A stretch of 64,000 nt of DNA from Trichosporon coremiiforme (lineage: Eukaryota; Basidiomycota; Tremellomycetes; Trichosporonales; Trichosporonaceae), in the NCBI GenBank assembly GCA_039545355.1, contig BCJJ01000009.1, forward strand, positions 620,023 to 684,022, written 5' to 3'. Position 1 is the first letter of the stretch, and the number at the start of each line of letters is the position of its first letter. A program made the position numbers and the translations under genes. The notes under the pieces were generated by a model, which had not been told where the DNA came from, searched no databases, and was given only the letters and a program-made list of their open reading frames with translations. Shown piece after piece: positions 59,601-64,000 of this stretch.

Positions 59601-62200
59601 GGTACTCACCCCACTGCAGCAGTAGCACGCGCGGCCGTCAGCCAACATGCGCATTCAAATGAACCGGGTTCGCTGAGCTTGTTCAGCGTCTTCCGCGTGT
59701 TTCCAAGCTCTTGGGTGGGACGAAGGACGTCGCTGCGTACCTCTGTCCCTTTTCGCCTTGCCGGCCGATCAGGGGTAGGAGGTGCCCTTATTGACGTCTT
59801 CTGCTGGCAATGCGAAGAGCGGCTATGCGAACAGACCTTGGCTAGTCAGTCCTGGACATGCATTTCGGCAGACGCGAGAGGCTGGACATGCACTGCAAAC
59901 GACACGCCCGACGAACACTCATCCCAGGCGCAGGCGCAGGCATGGATGCTGCCGCTGTGGCACCAGGGAGCCAGCTGGGTCGGCCCTTGTAACAGTGTAA
60001 CGCTCGCGTTCGCATCAGGCGCGATGTATCTCGCGCTCTCGCTCGCGCTCACCATGCCATACCAAACGAGGTACCCAGGACTGGTTGAGCGGGACACCTC
60101 GGCGCAATTAGCCTGCGTCCTATGTCGTAAGGCTTTGTTTTCGGCTTTGGTTGCCCGGCTTGGCTCGGGGGTTCGGGGGCCTGTGCTTGCCGGCACGCAT
60201 CTGGGTGGGACTGGTGGGACGGGCCAGAGTACAAGCGCGCAAAGCAGTCGAGATGCAGTTGTCAGGGGTGTCCTTGGGTGCTCTGGTCCTCTACTGCTCT
60301 ACTGGGGTACGACCAGGGTGTCGCGCGTGTAGCTTGTCCAGAGTCCAGGGTCGGGGGAGGGGGTTAACCATATAATAATGCGCGCGGGAGTCGTAACCCC
60401 TTAGGACTGGTAGGGTCTATCGTGGAGGAAGACGTAAACCGCGCAAATCAAGTATGCAACGGCCCAACCTGGATCAGGCCCGATTCCGGCATTCTGCCCC
60501 AGCGGCCCCAGGCAATGTCGTGTTGTTGCCATCATAGCCTCGAAACGTGGGCCGGACAGCAGAGGATGGGTCGCGACTGCAGGAGCTGGCCAGGAGCAGG
60601 CACAGGAGGCACAGGAGGGTACAGAACTGCATGACTGCAGAAGGGCAAGGAACCAGGAGTGTCCCAACCTGTCGCAGGACAGCTGGACTCGCAGGACAGG
60701 ACTACCGGACGACGTCCCAACGATCACAAGTGGTACTCACCTCTCGTACACCCGAGCTCGACGCCAGCTTACCAGAACGGGAGGGCGCCCTGTAACCTGA
60801 CCCTGTTTCTGTCCTTTCGCCTCTGGCTAGCCTTTGCTCGCAGACTGGAGCATAAGCGTACGTCAACTCTCCGAGCAGCTTGCTCCCTGGTGCTCCCGTT
60901 CAGGTGCCTTTGTGCAGCTACCATACCGCCGTGCAGCTAGAGTTTGCTTCCCACCACCTGTCTACCACCTGCAAATCCTTCGCAACGGCGTCGCGTTCGA
61001 CATTGCGACATTACTCTCTGCTTCTTGACCTGGCGAAAACGTTTGCTCTCTTACCACACGACGACGAGACGACAAAGACGCGCCACGGACTAACGCCCCG
61101 ACAAGCGCACATCGGTCCGATCCCCGGCTCTTCAGCAAACTCACCGCCTAGCGCCTACGCCTACGAGTCTCCTTCACGTCCCACTCTTTCTCGACTTCGC
61201 GTTGGATTTGGGGTCACAGCATTGCTCTGCCTTGACTCGTATCTGACGCCGTCGTCTTTCTCCTCACTCTCTCATCGACGTATCTTCCACGAACATCGAC
61301 AACGAAGCCAGCGAAGCAAGCGGCATCAACCCCGCCAACCAGCGCAACGACTCCCGACCCGACTTGCCCGACGGAGTCCCAAGACTTCTATTGTTGTCCC
61401 GCACAGTTCGTACCAGGTGGAGTCTGTCAACCCCGCGCATTGCATGCGCAGCTCGACTTAAGCTTCGTGGTGGCTTCTCGACGCCTGAGTACGCCTCGCC
61501 TCGCCATCCGGGCGCCTCGCGATCCGTGCGTTGTGGCCGACCGTTCCGATCTGTGTCACGCTCAATCTGCTCCGCAATCTCGCTCTGCAATCAGAGCAAT
61601 CAGAGTTTCGGAGGAGGGGTAGTACCTGACCTGACCTTGCATACCTGAACCCGATCAGGACGCGATCAGGCGCCATCACTGCCATCATCATAGACGTCGT
61701 TCGCACCGACACACAAAACGACTTTGCCCGACACCCCGTACATTCGGCACGCACCGTCGCCTCATCTTCTGAGACGGCAGAACACACGGGCTAGTCACCG
61801 AACCCCACGGTCTGGAAAGTCTAGGGCGATCCCTCGTCGAACCCACTGCGGCGTACGGCGTTCCCCACTCTCGCATCGATTGAGCTTTCCAGTGACGACC
61901 TGACCGGCATCGGCAAGTCAAAGCAGCGCGGCAAAACGGCACGTACGGCACACGGCACACGGCATACGGCACGCACGCGAGTAACAATACTGCAAGGTCA
62001 AAGGCAGCCCAACTCAAGCCCAAGTCAGCCAGTCAAGCCACACAAGCCACATCCGACGACCCTCGTTGCTTTCCCTTTGCCCCTCCCCTCCCCCCTCCCC
62101 CTCTCTCCTCGATCTCCCTCACTCAACCCCTCACTCAACCCCCTTGGCTTGTGGACAAATCCTGCGATCGACTGCGCAGAGTAACGTCAAAAAGAAAGTC
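53665..62200. other. Long gene-free region
   Basis: About 8.5 kb with no convincing gene. Open frames up to 271 codons (59517-60332, plus) occur on both strands but lack domains, codon bias and splice logic. Features seen: a C/T-rich tract near 54170-54210; a C run from 55341 and a run of nine G at 55458-55466; a tandem TCCTG tract at 58275-58381; an ACGGCAC-type short repeat near 61938-61975; and, from about 60,880, sequence that is purine-poor on the plus strand, as in a long 5' leader. No transposon, tRNA or rRNA was recognised. Confidence 0.5.
58275..58381. repeat. Tandem TCCTG-containing repeat, period about 10-12 bp
   Basis: About ten units, first of the form NNNNTCCTGA with a 10-bp step, then NNCTCCTGCAA with an 11 to 12-bp step. 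No coding frame of note runs through it. Confidence 0.7.
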
Positions 62201-64000
62201 ATGCACGAGACGACGGCGGGCCCAGGGCCGGCGACGCTGGCAGCGAGCCATTACGGATATCAGCATCGCAAGGTGAGTTCTTTTTTGCTGTTTGTCGTGT
62301 GCCCCCTCTTTTCCGTGCGGCCAGACTTTGCGGTATGTGTAGTTCGGTTCCTCATGCCATTCTCTGGGCTCGAGACGGGGCTCGTGGCTGCTCTTGTTGG
62401 CTTGTTGTTGGCTTGTTGTTGGCTTGTTGTGGGCTGTGGAGGGCGCGGACGGCAGGGGCGGGGCAGACGCCGCTATCTGCGGATGTCCTATGTCCTGCGG
62501 CTGAGCGGTGTTTGGAGTGAGCACGAGGACGGGACGAGTAGGCCCCAGGCTGGCCAGGTGGCCTGGAATGTCGGCTGTTTGAATGATGAAAAGGGGGACT
62601 CGAGTTATCCTGGTGTGTCCTGGTGGTGTCCTGGTGGTGTCCTGGTGTATCCTGGTGCGAGACATTCAACGACTCCTTGGTATTCCTGGTGAGACACTGT
62701 CTCGGTCTTCTCTCACGCCCTGGACTTGTTCTGTCAGCCAGAGGTGGCCGGAGGCGTCAATGTGTACACACTCTCGGCGTTCACTGCGCCTGCTTGCAAA
62801 GGTACATGCAGCGCCGTGGACGCCGATGAAAGTCTGCCGGTCTAAGGGGGACTCAAGGATCGAGGGCTGTCTCCGATTGCTGCCTCCCTGTTTCCCCCCT
62901 TGGACGCGCCTGCTATTTTTCTTTTTCGCCGTGTTGAATTGGGCGCGACCAGAAATCAAGTCAGTGCCATTGCAGCCAGCCAAGCCATGCAGTGCCATGT
63001 GCAGCCATGCTCAGCCATGTGCAGCCATGCACCCAGGCAGCGATGCAGCCACCACACTCGGCTAGTCTCCTTTCGATCCACCATCTCGTCGCTCTGTCTG
63101 TCTCCTTCCCCCTTTAAACTCTGCGCGCATCGTGACATTCCCACTCTCCCCCTCTCACTCTCTGCACTGCCCACTCCACGTCGCTCGTCGTTCGTCTCCA
63201 CTCCCGCCGCTCGCTCGTCGCTACGCTCCGCTCCGACTCCACTCGCGCGTTCTCGGTCGTTTCCAAGGAACCCGACTCGCATCGCGCCCCCAGCTCCCAG
63301 CCCACATCACATGGTCGCCGGGTGCTCGTGCGTCACTTGTTCCTTGAACTCTCCTTGAACTCGGTCCTCGCAGCTTGCAGTACCGACCTACGGGAAACCT
63401 TGGGAAACCTTGACTCGCTCCCTTGCCGGACCTGCCGGACCTCACGGGCTTGTGGAGTACGGGCTGGGCTTACGGGCATTCGGACCTGACGCACGTACGA
63501 CTCCCCCCCGACGCTGTGTCTCGCGTCTCCGAGCTTCGAGCCTCCGACGTCAGTGTTCAGTCGCTCAGCGCCCAGGCCCCGAGTCGATTGAGTTGAGCAG
63601 CGACGAGCGATTGAGCAGCAGCAGTATCGACGCCCAATTCATACCGCATCGCCGTTCCCACCGCCCTTCCTCCAACTTCCTTGTGATCATCGTATTCTGA
63701 CCTGCCCTCCAGATTCAGAAGAAGTCGTCTCTCCCTTCCCTCTCGTCGACCGCACGGATCGCCAACACCCCTACGCCTCTCGGCTTCATCCCTTCCGCCT
63801 CGTCGTCAACGACGTCCCTCCACTCCCACTCGACCCACCACCAGAACACGACAAAGCCAGTCTCCATCCTTCGCAAACCATCTCTCCCCTCTCTGCCCTC
63901 CGAGTCCCTGCTGTCGCCGGCGCCGAGGTCCGCCCCCATCGGACACTCGACCCATGTCCCGTGGACGCCGACGCCCATCTCCCACAGCAGCCACCACCAC
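62201..64000 (+). CDS. Probable 5' part of a low-complexity protein, cut by right edge
   Basis: Exon 62201-62272 (24 codons: MHETTAGPGPATLAASHYGY, QHRK) ends in a perfect GTGAGT donor. A phase-0 continuation starts at 63713 after CCTCCAG: IQKKSSLPSLSSTARIANTP, with VSILRKPSLPSLPSESLLSP further on, open to the window edge. The second segment has strong coding-like, Ser/Thr/Pro/His-rich composition. Joining them requires a 1,440-nt intron, by far the longest here, so the two segments may belong to different transcripts. The 1.3-kb pyrimidine-rich stretch upstream fits a long 5' leader, as found before regulatory genes in fungi. No family was recognised. Confidence 0.42.
62392..62436. repeat. 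Short tandem repeat TTGTTGGCTTG
   Basis: About four copies of an 11-bp unit (GGCTTGTTGTT) within the proposed long intron. Confidence 0.65.
62605..62662. repeat. Short tandem repeat TCCTGGTGGTG
   Basis: Five to six copies of an 11-bp unit (GTCCTGGTGGT and variants) within the proposed long intron. Confidence 0.7.
62968..63035. repeat. Short repeat GCAGCCATG
   Basis: Several copies of GCAGCCATG and CAGTGCCATG in direct orientation within the proposed long intron. Confidence 0.6.

Noticed and set aside
59517..60332. 271-codon plus-strand ORF in the gene desert
   Set aside because: No domain, no codon bias, Cys/Trp/Arg-rich composition, and equally long overlapping frames on the other strand.

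Overview
The window is nuclear DNA of a basidiomycete yeast, probably a Tremellomycete of the Trichosporonales/Cryptococcus type. This rests on the GC-rich coding sequence, the many short introns (38 to about 370 nt) with GTRNGT donors and a CTNAC branch point only a few bases before AG, the first exons as short as 6 to 13 nt, and the protein sequences themselves. The organism is an inference; no rDNA or other marker is present.

Layout. 1-16 kb is dense housekeeping sequence: RAD23 (cut by the left edge), RPL35, a small secreted cysteine-rich protein, an RRN11-like Pol I factor, eIF4A, PET100, SSL2/XPB and SOF1. 17.4-30.3 kb is a single ten-exon gene for a giant (about 4,170 residue) low-complexity protein with a PH-like domain and coiled coils. 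30.4-38.1 kb holds RSA3, TRP5, RIB7 and PAT1. 39-45 kb is gene-poor: one unrecognised gene, a decayed gene and a 16-bp minisatellite. 45-53.7 kb holds an amino-acid permease, a secreted glycerophosphodiesterase, GET4 and a circularly permuted GNL1-type GTPase. From 53.7 to about 62.2 kb there is no convincing gene. The window ends in the 5' part of a probable low-complexity protein with a pyrimidine-rich leader and a possible 1.44 kb intron.

Functions. The genes form no pathway cluster. Several concern ribosome production and translation (RPL35, RRN11-like, SOF1, RSA3, the GNL1-like GTPase, eIF4A, PAT1); others are protein quality control (RAD23, GET4), transcription and repair (SSL2), respiration (PET100) and metabolism (TRP5, RIB7, permease, GDPD). 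Exon borders were placed by hand, requiring reading-frame continuity, consensus splice sites and family similarity. No database search was possible.
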